NCBI GenBank assembly: GCA_038131795.1
Contig: JAYPQE010000002.1
Span: 124,001 to 188,000, forward strand
Length of the DNA stretch: 64,000 nucleotides
Reading direction: 5' to 3'
DNA from: Eutrophobius brisbanensis
GTDB taxonomy: Bacteria > Pseudomonadota > Gammaproteobacteria > Eutrophobiales > Eutrophobiaceae
The notes below the pieces were generated by a model, which did not search any database, had not been told where the DNA came from, and saw only the letters and a program-made list of their open reading frames with translations. Position 1 is the stretch's first letter, and every line of letters begins with the position of its first letter. Below are positions 55,312 to 63,736 of the stretch, one piece after another. The position numbers and the translations under genes were made by a program.

Positions 55312-56319
55312 ATGCCATCAACTTTTAGTGAATTATTAAAGCCGCGCCGTGTAGATGTTGAAGAAATCAATAATACACAGGCTAAAGTCATTATTGAGCC
55401 TTTAAACAGGGGGTTTGGACATACTCTGGGTAATGCGTTACGTCGCGTATTATTGTCGTCCATGTCTGGTTGTGCAGTTACAGAAGTGGAAATTGAAGGT
55501 GTGCTGCATGAGTACACTACGATTGAAGGTGTTCAGGAAGATGTAACTGATGTGCTCATGAACCTGAAAGGATTAGCGATTACCATGCATGCCAGTGATG
55601 AAGTTACTCTAAGCCTGAGAAAATCTGGACCAGGTGAAGTCAGGGCCAGTGATATCACCCTTGACCATGATGTGGAAATTGCTAACCCTGACCATGTTAT
55701 CGCCAACCTGACCAAGGCTGGTGAGTTAAACATGACAATTAAAATCGAGCGAGGTAGGGGCTACCAACCAGTACTTGTTATTGGTACAGAAGAGGGCGAG
55801 CAAGCTATCGGCAGACTTAAACTGGATGCATCATTCAGCCCGGTGAAAAGGATCTCTTATGATGTTCAGAGCGCACGTGTAGAGCAACAAACCGACCTTG
55901 ATAAACTCATTATTGATATTGAGACCAATGGTACTATTGATCCAGAAGAGGCCATACGTGAGGCTGCCAGGATCCTGCGTAATCAGTTGTCTGTGTTCGT
56001 GGATCTGGAAGCAGAAGAGGCTGAAATTGCAGCTGCGAAAAACGAGCCGGAGATTGACCCGATATTATTGCGTCCAGTGGATGATCTTGAGCTTACAGTA
56101 CGTTCAGCAAACTGTCTGAAGGCAGAAAGCATCTATTATATAGGTGATTTGGTACAACGTACTGAGGTAGAGCTCCTCAAGACCCCTAACCTGGGTAAAA
56201 AATCACTGACCGAGATAAAGGACGTTCTGGCATCACGTGGCTTGTCCCTCGGTATGCGGTTGGAAAACTGGCCACCACCTGGGGTGGTAGACAGCCGGGA
56301 AAAAATTTCGGTAGGTTAA
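55312..56319 (+). CDS. rpoA: DNA-directed RNA polymerase subunit alpha
   Basis: 335 aa. The N-terminal assembly domain has EPLNRGFGHTLGNALRRVLL and EGVQEDVTDVLMNLK. The C-terminal domain that binds UP elements and activators starts at about residue 250 (PVDDLELTVRSANCLKAE) with LLKTPNLGKKSLTEIKDVL. Followed by rplQ. Confidence 0.99.
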   Translation: MPSTFSELLKPRRVDVEEINNTQAKVIIEPLNRGFGHTLGNALRRVLLSSMSGCAVTEVEIEGVLHEYTTIEGVQEDVTDVLMNLKGLAITMHASDEVTLSLRKSGPGEVRASDITLDHDVEIANPDHVIANLTKAGELNMTIKIERGRGYQPVLVIGTEEGEQAIGRLKLDASFSPVKRISYDVQSARVEQQTDLDKLIIDIETNGTIDPEEAIREAARILRNQLSVFVDLEAEEAEIAAAKNEPEIDPILLRPVDDLELTVRSANCLKAESIYYIGDLVQRTEVELLKTPNLGKKSLTEIKDVLASRGLSLGMRLENWPPPGVVDSREKISVG

Positions 56320-56354
56320 TACCATAAACTAACATCACATGGCAAGATAGTAAG

Positions 56355-56738
56355 ATGCGACATAAACAGTCAGGAAGAAAACTTAACCGTAACAGTTCTC
56401 ATCGCAAGGCGATGTACAGGAACATGGCGGTATCACTCGTCAATCATGAACTGATAAAAACTACCGTTCCCAAGGCCAAGGAATTACGCCGTGTGGCAGA
56501 ACCATTAATTACATTGGCAAAACAGGATTCTGTATCCAGACGCCGAATTGCCTTTTCCAGATTACGTGACCGTGCTTGTGTTACCAAGTTGTTTAATGAA
56601 TTAGGTCCTCGGTATAAGGCCCGTCCAGGTGGCTACCTGCGGATAATTAAATGTGGTTACCGACCGGGAGACAAGGCCCCTATGGCCTATGTAGAACTGG
56701 TAGACAGGCAACCTGCTGACAGTGCGACAGAAGATTAA
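56355..56738 (+). CDS. rplQ: 50S ribosomal protein L17
   Basis: 127 aa. MRHKQSGRKLNRNSSHRKAM start and GYLRIIKCGYRPGDKAPMAYVELVD end are diagnostic (quoted in part). Last gene of the long rightward ribosomal cluster. Confidence 0.98.
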   Translation: MRHKQSGRKLNRNSSHRKAMYRNMAVSLVNHELIKTTVPKAKELRRVAEPLITLAKQDSVSRRRIAFSRLRDRACVTKLFNELGPRYKARPGGYLRIIKCGYRPGDKAPMAYVELVDRQPADSATED

Positions 56739-56774
56739 ACTGAATATATAACAACAACAAAGCAGTAACCAACT

Positions 56775-56802
56775 AAAAACCGAATTTATATTCGGTTTTT
56801 TT
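56775..56802 (+). terminator. Intrinsic terminator after rplQ
   Basis: Stem AAAAACCGAAT / ATTCGGTTTTT with a four-base loop, running directly into seven T. It closes the ribosomal cluster 36 bases after the rplQ stop. The A-tract on the left arm could also stop leftward transcription. Confidence 0.9.
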
Positions 56803-56835
56803 GTATTTGGCTATCAAAAATAATAAGCTGATTTT

Positions 56836-57543
56836 ATGATCGTCCTGTTTACTGATTATGGTCTGACCGGTCCCTACCTGGGACAGGTAGAGATTGTTTT
56901 AAATGATATTGTCCCGCACTCACGCGTAGTGACTCTGATGGCTGATGCTCCGCCACATAATCCAAAGGCCAGCGCCTATTTACTCTCAGCCCTTGGTCGT
57001 AGCCAACCTGCAAACTCTGTCGTCTTTTCTGTTGTTGATCCAGGGGTGGGTAGCAATAACGATAAACCAGTAATCATTAAAGCAATAGATAAGTGGTATG
57101 TTGGCCCTGACAATGGCCTGTTTGATCTGGTCTGCAGAAACTCAGATGATATTTGCACCTGGGAGATCACCTGGCAGCCAAACAACCTGTCTAATACGTT
57201 TCATGGAAGAGACCTGTATGCCTCGGGATGTGCCATGCTGGAAATGGGAGAGAATCCACCAGGGGTTGAATTTAAGTGGCAGGACCAACACAACTGGCCG
57301 AATGCCCTTGATGAGATAATTTATATTGACCAGTTTGGGAATTGCATGACCGGAATCCCCAAAGGCCAATTATCTAATGAAGCAATACTTGAAGTAAGTG
57401 GTAATTTATTTAAACAGGCAATTACCTTTGCTAATGTCAGGCAGGGACAGGGGTTCTGGTATGAAAATTCATCAGGGCTGGTAGAAATAGCTGTCAATCA
57501 GGGCAGTGCAGCAAAATTATTCGGTCTTGAGATTTCTGATTAA
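56836..57543 (+). CDS. SAM hydroxide adenosyltransferase family protein (DUF62)
   Basis: 235 aa, from the family that includes SAM hydrolases and the fluorinase/chlorinase. Characteristic elements: IVLFTDYGLTGPYLGQV at the N-terminus, SVVDPGVGS (about residues 65-73), YVGPDNGLFD (about 92-101), FHGRDLYASGCAML and a C-terminal domain with YIDQFGNCMTGI. The family knowledge is cleavage of SAM to adenosine and methionine using water; a halogenase role is unlikely but cannot be excluded by eye. Single gene with its own spacer after the rplQ terminator. Confidence 0.85.
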   Translation: MIVLFTDYGLTGPYLGQVEIVLNDIVPHSRVVTLMADAPPHNPKASAYLLSALGRSQPANSVVFSVVDPGVGSNNDKPVIIKAIDKWYVGPDNGLFDLVCRNSDDICTWEITWQPNNLSNTFHGRDLYASGCAMLEMGENPPGVEFKWQDQHNWPNALDEIIYIDQFGNCMTGIPKGQLSNEAILEVSGNLFKQAITFANVRQGQGFWYENSSGLVEIAVNQGSAAKLFGLEISD

Positions 57544-57572
57544 GTCCAGTTAGTATAATCAAGTAATTACTG

Positions 57573-58178
57573 TTACTCAGAACTCTGATTGTCATTCAAT
57601 AATTGATCCAGCCTTACTCGTGGCAGTGAAGCGTCTGGCAGGAGCTCTAGTGCGACCCGGTAATCATTTTCTGCATTTTTGACGTCACCGATTTTCTCAT
57701 ATGCCATCCCTCTATTAATATAGGCAACGTGGGCTTTAGTCGTTTCCTTTTCAATTGCGAATGTATATTCTTCCACGGCACCATGATAGTCATCATTTAT
57801 AAAATAGATGTTGCCGATATTGACATGAATCTCACCAAATTCCGGTTTTAATTCCAGGGCCCCATTAAAGTCTTCAATCGCCGCATCAAAATGGTTCAGT
57901 GCCATGTGTATGATGCCTCGGTTAGTGAGGGTCGCGGCACGGTCACGGGGTGAAAGGGCTGAACGGGTAAGCGCCAGGGTACATTTTTCCAGTTCACTGC
58001 TAGAGGTGTAATGAATACGGGCCGCTATGCCAGCTGCACGGTAACAACTTCTGGCATTATTATCATTGATCAGAACATCCATTGATGTGTTGTCTTCATA
58101 ACGGCCTGTCATGTCCTGTGCTTTGACAGGAAAATACAAACAGGTAAAAATTAAAAATAGAAAAGCATTTTTTTCCAT
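57573..58178 (-). CDS. Secreted TPR-repeat protein
   Basis: 201 aa with a signal peptide (residues 1-20, ending FPVKAQ) and a C-terminal half of at least three tetratricopeptide repeats (ATLTNRGIIHMALNHFDAAIEDFNGAL, EIHVNIGNIYFINDDYHGAVEEYTFAI, AYINRGMAYEKIGDVKNAENDYRVAL; shown as repeat signatures, each about 34 residues). Two Cys residues in the N-terminal half (RSCYRAAG and LEKCTLAL) might form a disulfide. A protein-binding role is expected; partner unknown. It converges on the SAM hydrolase gene. Confidence 0.82.
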   Translation of the reverse strand: MEKNAFLFLIFTCLYFPVKAQDMTGRYEDNTSMDVLINDNNARSCYRAAGIAARIHYTSSSELEKCTLALTRSALSPRDRAATLTNRGIIHMALNHFDAAIEDFNGALELKPEFGEIHVNIGNIYFINDDYHGAVEEYTFAIEKETTKAHVAYINRGMAYEKIGDVKNAENDYRVALELLPDASLPRVRLDQLLNDNQSSE

Positions 58179-58253
58179 GACTCTCCCCCAAAGAGTAGTT
58201 ACCTGAAGTTTAGGTGAGTCTGTCCTGAACTACCAGAAAAGCCTGGATTTATT

Positions 58254-59045
58254 TTATGGATTATTACTGCCGTAGAAATAAATCAGGGCATCATCCAGTA
58301 ATGGTCCCCAGTTTTCCCAGTTATGCCCCTGATTTACCTCAATATATTTCATGGGATAATGTTTGATCTCGAGGATTTTGTGAAAGTCCCGATTAGCACG
58401 GGTATTATCATTTGGTCTTCCGGTACTAAGGAAAATCTTAAGGGGTAGCATGGGTACTGAGTTATAGGTGGGTAACAGATTTGGAACAGGGTGGTTTGCA
58501 GGAGATTGCATGGCGATACCTGAAAAGATGTCATACCCCATCAATCCAAAACAGGCGGCATTGGTACCTCCAAACGACAGGCCCATGATGGCCCGGCCTT
58601 CACGGTTTTTAATCACAGGATAGTTGGACTCAATCTCGGGTATTAAATCCTCTATATAGAAAATAAGGTAATCTTCATTACAGAGAAATTGACGTCTGCG
58701 ACGATTATCTTCGAGATTATCGGGGTTACGTGGGTCAACAAAAACAGTAATCACAGGTTTAATTTGACCAGCCCCAATCAGTTCATTTAGAACAGAATCC
58801 ATATTTCCACGGAGTAGATAATTCTGCCCATCGGTGAGAAACATCACAGGATGATCTTTTCGAGCCTCGAAACCTTCTGGTAGATATACTCGGTATTGAA
58901 GGTCGTATCCTAAAGCGGTACTTGATATACGTATATTGTCAGTCAGGGTACCATCTGCTGAGATTGCGGAAGAAAAAAGTATTACAAGTATCTTTAAAAG
59001 ATTAGTAATGTAATTATCAAAATTTGCCCGGCTATTTAAGCTCAT
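58254..59045 (-). CDS. Secreted alpha/beta-hydrolase, esterase family
   Basis: 263 aa. An N-terminal hydrophobic segment (about residues 15-32) is followed by LQYRVYLPEGFEARKDHPVMFLTDGQNYL, typical of the Esterase D/Fes-like putative esterases. The nucleophile elbow is MGLSFGGTNA (about residue 155), and the C-terminal His is in NQGHNWENW. The substrate is unknown. Its ATG overlaps the stop of the broken SGNH hydrolase gene by 4 bases, so the two were once co-translated. Confidence 0.82.
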   Translation of the reverse strand: MSLNSRANFDNYITNLLKILVILFSSAISADGTLTDNIRISSTALGYDLQYRVYLPEGFEARKDHPVMFLTDGQNYLLRGNMDSVLNELIGAGQIKPVITVFVDPRNPDNLEDNRRRRQFLCNEDYLIFYIEDLIPEIESNYPVIKNREGRAIMGLSFGGTNAACFGLMGYDIFSGIAMQSPANHPVPNLLPTYNSVPMLPLKIFLSTGRPNDNTRANRDFHKILEIKHYPMKYIEVNQGHNWENWGPLLDDALIYFYGSNNP

Positions 59046-59692
59046 AGATTGAAATATTTTAAATCCCTGGAAAGTATATCCGCAATGGCATTACCTAATT
59101 TGTGATGCTGGTCCTTATCCAGGTGTATACCATTAACTTCACTTGAAGAGGTAATAGTTGATGAATCAAAAAAATCACAATTCATTTCATGGGCAATTTT
59201 CATATATTCATTGACAAGCCCCTTACATTTTAAATCTCCGCCTTCAAATTTTTATGCAATAGTATCTTTTGGCGTTTGAATCGGAGGCGGGGTAACAAGG
59301 AGAATAGGTGGAATTGGCATGCCCGGTTCGATCGGAGCCTCACGGATGGCAGTGATAAGCCATCGTATACCCTGTGCCGAATGCCAGGCATTGTTGGTAT
59401 GCATGGATTGAAAATCATTGGTCCCAAGCATTACTATCACCAGTTCCAGAGGAGAGTGCATTTCAATCACCTGGCCTATGCCTTCCAACCCGCTTCTACC
59501 TGGTTTAAATGGGTCATCCCAAACAGTCCGCCTACCATTCAGGCAGTTTTCAATGACCCTGTAATTTCCATCACCTTGGTTTAATGTATTTTCCATAACC
59601 CCTGGCCAGCGATCATTAAAGGTCAGTCATTCGCGGGTATTTGGGATGATTCCCCAGGTAAGGGAATCAGAATAGACCAGTATTTGCTTCAT
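59042..59692 (-). pseudogene. SGNH/GDSL arylesterase-like hydrolase with two in-frame stop codons
   Basis: Read leftward from ATG 59692, one frame of 217 codons encodes a clear SGNH hydrolase: ILVYSDSLTWGI (block I Ser), RWPGVMENTL, VIVMLGTNDFQ (block III Asn), LLVTPPPI and NGIHLDKDQH (Asp-x-x-His block V, here as HLD with a following His). Two stops interrupt it: TGA at codon 22 (59627-59629), where relatives carry Arg, and TAA at codon 147 (59252-59254), where relatives carry Glu. The frame itself is undisturbed, and the real stop at 59042 overlaps the esterase start. Probably inactivated by point mutations. Confidence 0.82.
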
Positions 59693-59724
59693 TAATAATA
59701 GACTTCCCCGTTGAACTAACTCAT

Positions 59725-59746
59725 TCTGAGCCAGCCAAGGCTCAGA
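59725..59746. repeat. Perfect inverted repeat between VOC and SGNH genes
   Basis: Eight-base arms TCTGAGCC / GGCTCAGA with a six-base loop, about 50 bases beyond the VOC stop. No T-run on either side. It may protect the 3' end of the VOC mRNA, or may be an operator for the SGNH-esterase pair. Confidence 0.45.
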
Positions 59747-59795
59747 TTCAATACTTACTATTCAAATATATCGCAAGGACAGGATATATCTAAGA

Positions 59796-60191
59796 TCAAT
59801 ACCACTGTCTAAGTTCGACTGGGTTCCCATCAGGGTCGCGAATCTCAGCGCGGGCATACCCTGCTTTTTTCATTGGCCCCCATACCACCCTAACTGCTTT
59901 TTCGCCGAGAAACTGTATGGCGGCATCCATGTTTTCAACTTCAAGGGCAAGACATTGCCAGCCAAGGCGAAGTTCCGAATCACGAGGCGGTATTGCCGAT
60001 TGGTTTTCATAGGACATGATTTCAAGTGTCGTGTCGCCTAGCTGTAGGTAAACTAATTCTAATGGTCCTGATGGCGTTTCAGGAATAGACACACGCTCGC
60101 GCTCTGAAAATCCCAGCAGTGAAGTATAAAACTCAACTATTTTTTCAGGATTTAACGTCAAGAGTTCGATATGGTCTATACGTTTAAACAT
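59796..60191 (-). CDS. VOC family protein (glyoxalase/bleomycin-resistance fold)
   Basis: 131 aa with the two beta-alpha-beta-beta-beta modules of the vicinal oxygen chelate fold. It begins FKRIDHIELLTLNPEKIVEFYTSLLGF; the metal-ligand positions are His7 in the first strand and a Glu in TLEIMSYE. The C-terminal module ends IRDPDGNPVELRQWY with the third ligand Glu. The enzymatic activity cannot be assigned. It lies downstream of gatB on the same strand. Confidence 0.83.
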   Translation of the reverse strand: MFKRIDHIELLTLNPEKIVEFYTSLLGFSERERVSIPETPSGPLELVYLQLGDTTLEIMSYENQSAIPPRDSELRLGWQCLALEVENMDAAIQFLGEKAVRVVWGPMKKAGYARAEIRDPDGNPVELRQWY

Positions 60192-60236
60192 AATCTCAAA
60201 ATTATATTATGAGAATAATATATTTATGTTGGCGGA

Positions 60237-61679
60237 TTATTTCAATTTTTCTTTCAGGAGACTATTGACCTGCTGTGGGTTTGCCTTACCTTGTGAAGCT
60301 TTCATTATCTGGCCTACAAAAAAGCCAATGAGTTTGCCTTTCCTGTCATCGGGGCTCCTTTTATATTGGTCAACTTGTTTAGGGTTGGCATTGATGACAT
60401 CATCTACCAGTTTTTCAATGGCACTGGAATCGGTGACCTGTTGCAGGCCTTTGGCTTCAATAATTTCATCTACTGTGCCTTCACCAGTCCACATAGACTC
60501 AAAGACTGTCTTGGCTATCTTGCCGGAAATGGTGTTGTCATCAATACGTTTTACCAATATACCCAGCATCAGTGCTGTCACAGGGGAGTTAATTATCTCA
60601 AGTCCGTCTTTATTCATTGCCGCAGAGAGCTCACCCATGACCCAGTTGGCAGTGAGTTTTGCATTTCCTGACTCTTTATATGCCTCTTCAAAATAATCTG
60701 CCATTTCCCGGCCGGCGGTGAGGACGTCAGCGTCATATTCAGACAATCCAAATTCGTCTATAAAGCGACGGCGCTTTGCATCGGGTAGTTCCGGCATGGA
60801 TTGTTTGATGTCATTAATCAGCTCGTCAGAAACACGCACAGGTAATAGGTCTGGATCGGGAAAATATCGATAGTCGTTGGCTTCTTCCTTGGTGCGCATG
60901 GAACGAGTCTCGTCTCTGGCTGAATCATAAAGGCGGGTTTCCTGGACAATTTTCTGGCCTGATTCAATCAGATCAATCTGGCGCTCTATTTCATGTTCGA
61001 TGGCCAGTTCCACGAAGCGGAAGGAGTTAATATTTTTAATTTCGGTTCGTGTCCCCAGTTCACTGGCACCTTTTTCTCTTATAGATACATTGGCATCACA
61101 ACGGAAGGAGCCTTCCTGCATGTTGCCATCGGATATCTCAAGATACCTCACCAGGCTATGTATTTTTTTCATGTAGGCCGCGGCTTCTTTTGCAGAACGG
61201 ATGTCCGGTTCGGATACGATTTCGATCAAGGGTGTCCCTGCACGGTTCAGGTCTATACCAGTATTCTCACCAAAGCCTTCGTGTACTGACTTCCCCGCAT
61301 CTTCTTCCAGGTGGGCGCGGGTAATACGGATTGTCTTTGTCTCACCATCATCAAGTCGTATATCAATGGTACCGTTGGCGACAATGGGTAAATCCAGTTG
61401 ACTGATCTGGTAGCCCTTGGGCAGGTCCGGATAAAAGTAATTTTTCCTGGCAAATACCGATGGGCTGGTTATAGAAGCACTAATCGCCAGGCCGAATTTA
61501 ATGGCCATCTTTATGGCATCTTCGTTGATGACCGGCAGGACACCAGGCATCCCAAGGTCAACAATGCAGGCCTGTACATTTGGATTAGCTCCATAGCGGG
61601 TTGCTGCTCCAGAAAAGAGTTTACTCTTTGTCGCAAGTTGAACATGGATCTCAAGTCCAATGACGGATTCAAAATTCAT
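60237..61679 (-). CDS. gatB: Asp-tRNA(Asn)/Glu-tRNA(Gln) amidotransferase subunit B
   Basis: tRNA-binding and kinase-like subunit of GatCAB, 480 aa. GLEIHVQLATKSKLFSG at the N-terminus, GYQISQLDLPIV, HLEEDAGK, DLNRAGTPLIEIVSEPD and the C-terminal YqeY-like helical domain with GFFVGQIMKASQGKANP. The start ATG overlaps the gatA stop by 4 bases. Confidence 0.98.
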   Translation of the reverse strand: MNFESVIGLEIHVQLATKSKLFSGAATRYGANPNVQACIVDLGMPGVLPVINEDAIKMAIKFGLAISASITSPSVFARKNYFYPDLPKGYQISQLDLPIVANGTIDIRLDDGETKTIRITRAHLEEDAGKSVHEGFGENTGIDLNRAGTPLIEIVSEPDIRSAKEAAAYMKKIHSLVRYLEISDGNMQEGSFRCDANVSIREKGASELGTRTEIKNINSFRFVELAIEHEIERQIDLIESGQKIVQETRLYDSARDETRSMRTKEEANDYRYFPDPDLLPVRVSDELINDIKQSMPELPDAKRRRFIDEFGLSEYDADVLTAGREMADYFEEAYKESGNAKLTANWVMGELSAAMNKDGLEIINSPVTALMLGILVKRIDDNTISGKIAKTVFESMWTGEGTVDEIIEAKGLQQVTDSSAIEKLVDDVINANPKQVDQYKRSPDDRKGKLIGFFVGQIMKASQGKANPQQVNSLLKEKLK

Positions 61680-63133
61680 TTTGCATACCCATCCGGTGTC
61701 TTTTTATGCCAGTCGGTATCCAGTTGAAAACGGTGTGCCAGGTTCAATAATCGGGATTCGCTGAAATAATCACCGATGATCTGTAGTCCGACTGGAAGCC
61801 CAGAGCTAAAACCAGCGGGGACTGAGATGGCTGGCAACCCCGCCAAATTGACAGAAACAGTAAAGATATCAGCTAGATACATCCTTACTGGATCATCCAC
61901 CAGTTCATTCAGACCAAATGCAGGCGCAGGGGTCGTGGGTCCCATGATCACATCTACATCTTTAAAGGCTTGCTGGAAGTCATCGCGTATCATACGCCGG
62001 ACTTTTTGTGCCTTCAGATAATAGGCGTCATAATAACCTGCTGATAAGACGTATGTGCCTATCATGATGCGGCGTTTAACTTCGTTACCAAATCCTTCTG
62101 TGCGGGACCGACAGTAAAGATCCAGGAGGTCTTTTGGCTTTTTACAGCGGTAACCAAACCGGACCCCATCATAACGTGACAAATTGGACGATGCCTCCGC
62201 TGGGGCCACTACGTAATAGGCCGGTATAGACAGTGCTGTGTTGGGTAATTCAATTTCAATAATCTTTGCCCCGGCCTGTTCGAACTGTTTAATGGCATCT
62301 CGGACCTTTTCTATAGTGCCGGGATCCACATCATTGCTGAAGTACTGTTTAGGCAGGCCTATACGTATACCATCAATGGAATCGTTAAGGTTGGCAGTAT
62401 AGTCAATGACTTCCCTGTCCAGTGAAGTCGAGTCATTAACATCAAATCCGGCCATGGCATTCATCATCATGGCCGCGTCCTCGGCGGTCTGGGTCATGGG
62501 GCCACCCTGATCAAGACTGGAAGCAAAGGCAATCATGCCAAACCGGGAGACTATGCCATAGGTGGGCTTTAGCCCAGTGATACCACAAAGCGCCGCGGGT
62601 TGTCGGATTGACCCGCCCGTATCGGTGCCAGTTGCTGCCGGTATAAGACGTGCTGCTACTGCACTGGCACTGCCGCCAGAGGAACCACCGGGGACTTTCG
62701 TCAAGTCCCAGGGGTTTTTTGTGGCCCCATAAAAACTGGTTTCTGTGGATGATCCCATGGCAAATTCATCCATGTTTGCCTTACCGATACACACCATACC
62801 GGATCCATATAGTTTTTTTACCACAGTGGCATCATACGGTGGCTGAAAGTTGTCCAGCATCTTTGACCCACATGAAGTCCGGACACCTTCGGTACAAAAA
62901 ATGTCCTTATGGGCGAAAGGGATACCGGTGAGTGGCCCATGCAGCTTGTTAGTAATGAGGTTATCAGCCCGCTTGGCATCCTCCAGGGCAAGCTCGGGAC
63001 AAAGGGTAATAAAACAGTTTAGTTCAGTATTATGTGCCTGGCACCGGGCAAGGAATAATTCAGTGAGTTCAACACTACTGATGGAACCCTGATGGAGCAA
63101 TCTGGACAGTTCTGCGAGACTATGGGAAAACAT
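61676..63133 (-). CDS. gatA: Asp-tRNA(Asn)/Glu-tRNA(Gln) amidotransferase subunit A
   Basis: Glutaminase subunit of GatCAB, 485 aa. Amidase-signature triad: Lys in PFAHKDIF (about residue 77), cis-Ser in GGSSGGSASAV (about 152) and nucleophile Ser in GTDTGGSIRQPAA (about 175). It provides ammonia to GatB for amidating misacylated tRNA. Located between gatC and gatB. Confidence 0.98.
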   Translation of the reverse strand: MFSHSLAELSRLLHQGSISSVELTELFLARCQAHNTELNCFITLCPELALEDAKRADNLITNKLHGPLTGIPFAHKDIFCTEGVRTSCGSKMLDNFQPPYDATVVKKLYGSGMVCIGKANMDEFAMGSSTETSFYGATKNPWDLTKVPGGSSGGSASAVAARLIPAATGTDTGGSIRQPAALCGITGLKPTYGIVSRFGMIAFASSLDQGGPMTQTAEDAAMMMNAMAGFDVNDSTSLDREVIDYTANLNDSIDGIRIGLPKQYFSNDVDPGTIEKVRDAIKQFEQAGAKIIEIELPNTALSIPAYYVVAPAEASSNLSRYDGVRFGYRCKKPKDLLDLYCRSRTEGFGNEVKRRIMIGTYVLSAGYYDAYYLKAQKVRRMIRDDFQQAFKDVDVIMGPTTPAPAFGLNELVDDPVRMYLADIFTVSVNLAGLPAISVPAGFSSGLPVGLQIIGDYFSESRLLNLAHRFQLDTDWHKKTPDGYAK

Positions 63134-63161
63134 GATAAATAACTAGGTTAAATTCGGTATG

Positions 63162-63449
63162 TTATTCGATGACTTTGGGAACAAGGTAATATCCATCCTC
63201 GGTTTTAGGGGCCATTTTCTGGTTTTTGGTCCGATGGTTCTCCTCGGTTATGGCATCAACTCGCATTCTGGCATCAATTTCCAGTGGGTGGGCGAGGGGT
63301 GCGATGGGATCGGTATCCAAAGATTCCATCTGTTTAACCATATCCAATATGCCCCCCAGCTCCTCCTGGTGAACCGGGATATCTTCGGCCTTGATGGAGA
63401 GCCTTGCCAACATTGCAATCTCTTCAATCTGTTTTCGATCCAGTGACAC
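63162..63449 (-). CDS. gatC: Asp-tRNA(Asn)/Glu-tRNA(Gln) amidotransferase subunit C
   Basis: 95 aa stabilising subunit that wraps around GatA. IEEIAMLARLSIKAEDI at the N-terminus, then a helix with LGGILDMVKQMESLDT and APLAHPLE. Start codon is GTG (63449). First gene of leftward gatCAB, divergent from mreB. Confidence 0.95.
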   Translation of the reverse strand: MSLDRKQIEEIAMLARLSIKAEDIPVHQEELGGILDMVKQMESLDTDPIAPLAHPLEIDARMRVDAITEENHRTKNQKMAPKTEDGYYLVPKVIE

Positions 63450-63481
63450 GTCTAACCCTCAAAAACTGTTGTAATTTTACG

Positions 63482-63509
63482 ATTTTATACTATCTGATTA
63501 CTTGCTCAA
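63482..63509 (-). promoter_or_regulatory. Candidate sigma-70 promoter of gatCAB
   Basis: Reading leftward: TTGAGC (63509-63504), 16-base spacer, TAAAAT (63487-63482), 32 bases before the gatC GTG. Plausible match, but the region is AT-rich and chance matches are likely. Confidence 0.4.
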
Positions 63510-63599
63510 TAGGCTGGCCACTGTTACAGTAATAGCCTTAAATCAGTGAGTTGTGGCCTGATCTTGCAGAAGTTTAAGATAGATTTTGGAAAACCCTGG

Positions 63600-63617
63600 C
63601 TGGTCACCTATGACCAG
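63600..63617. repeat. Short perfect inverted repeat in the gatC-mreB spacer
   Basis: CTGGTCA / TGACCAG arms with a four-base loop, 119 bases before the mreB start. It could be an operator or an mRNA leader hairpin. The rest of this 287-base divergent spacer shows no ORF. Confidence 0.4.
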
Positions 63618-63736
63618 ACCTGAAATGCAGTTTTCCGACATTTGTACAGTCTATATTCTACCGCAACTCATGTGACATGAAACCGTTTTTATGATTTTTT
63701 GATTTGCAGCCTATTGCTGTAAGGAACACATGATAC

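Noticed and set aside
59627..59629. Selenocysteine at the TGA of the SGNH hydrolase
   Set aside because: The position corresponds to Arg in relatives, no hairpin of the SECIS kind is apparent after it, and a second stop (TAA) occurs later in the same frame.
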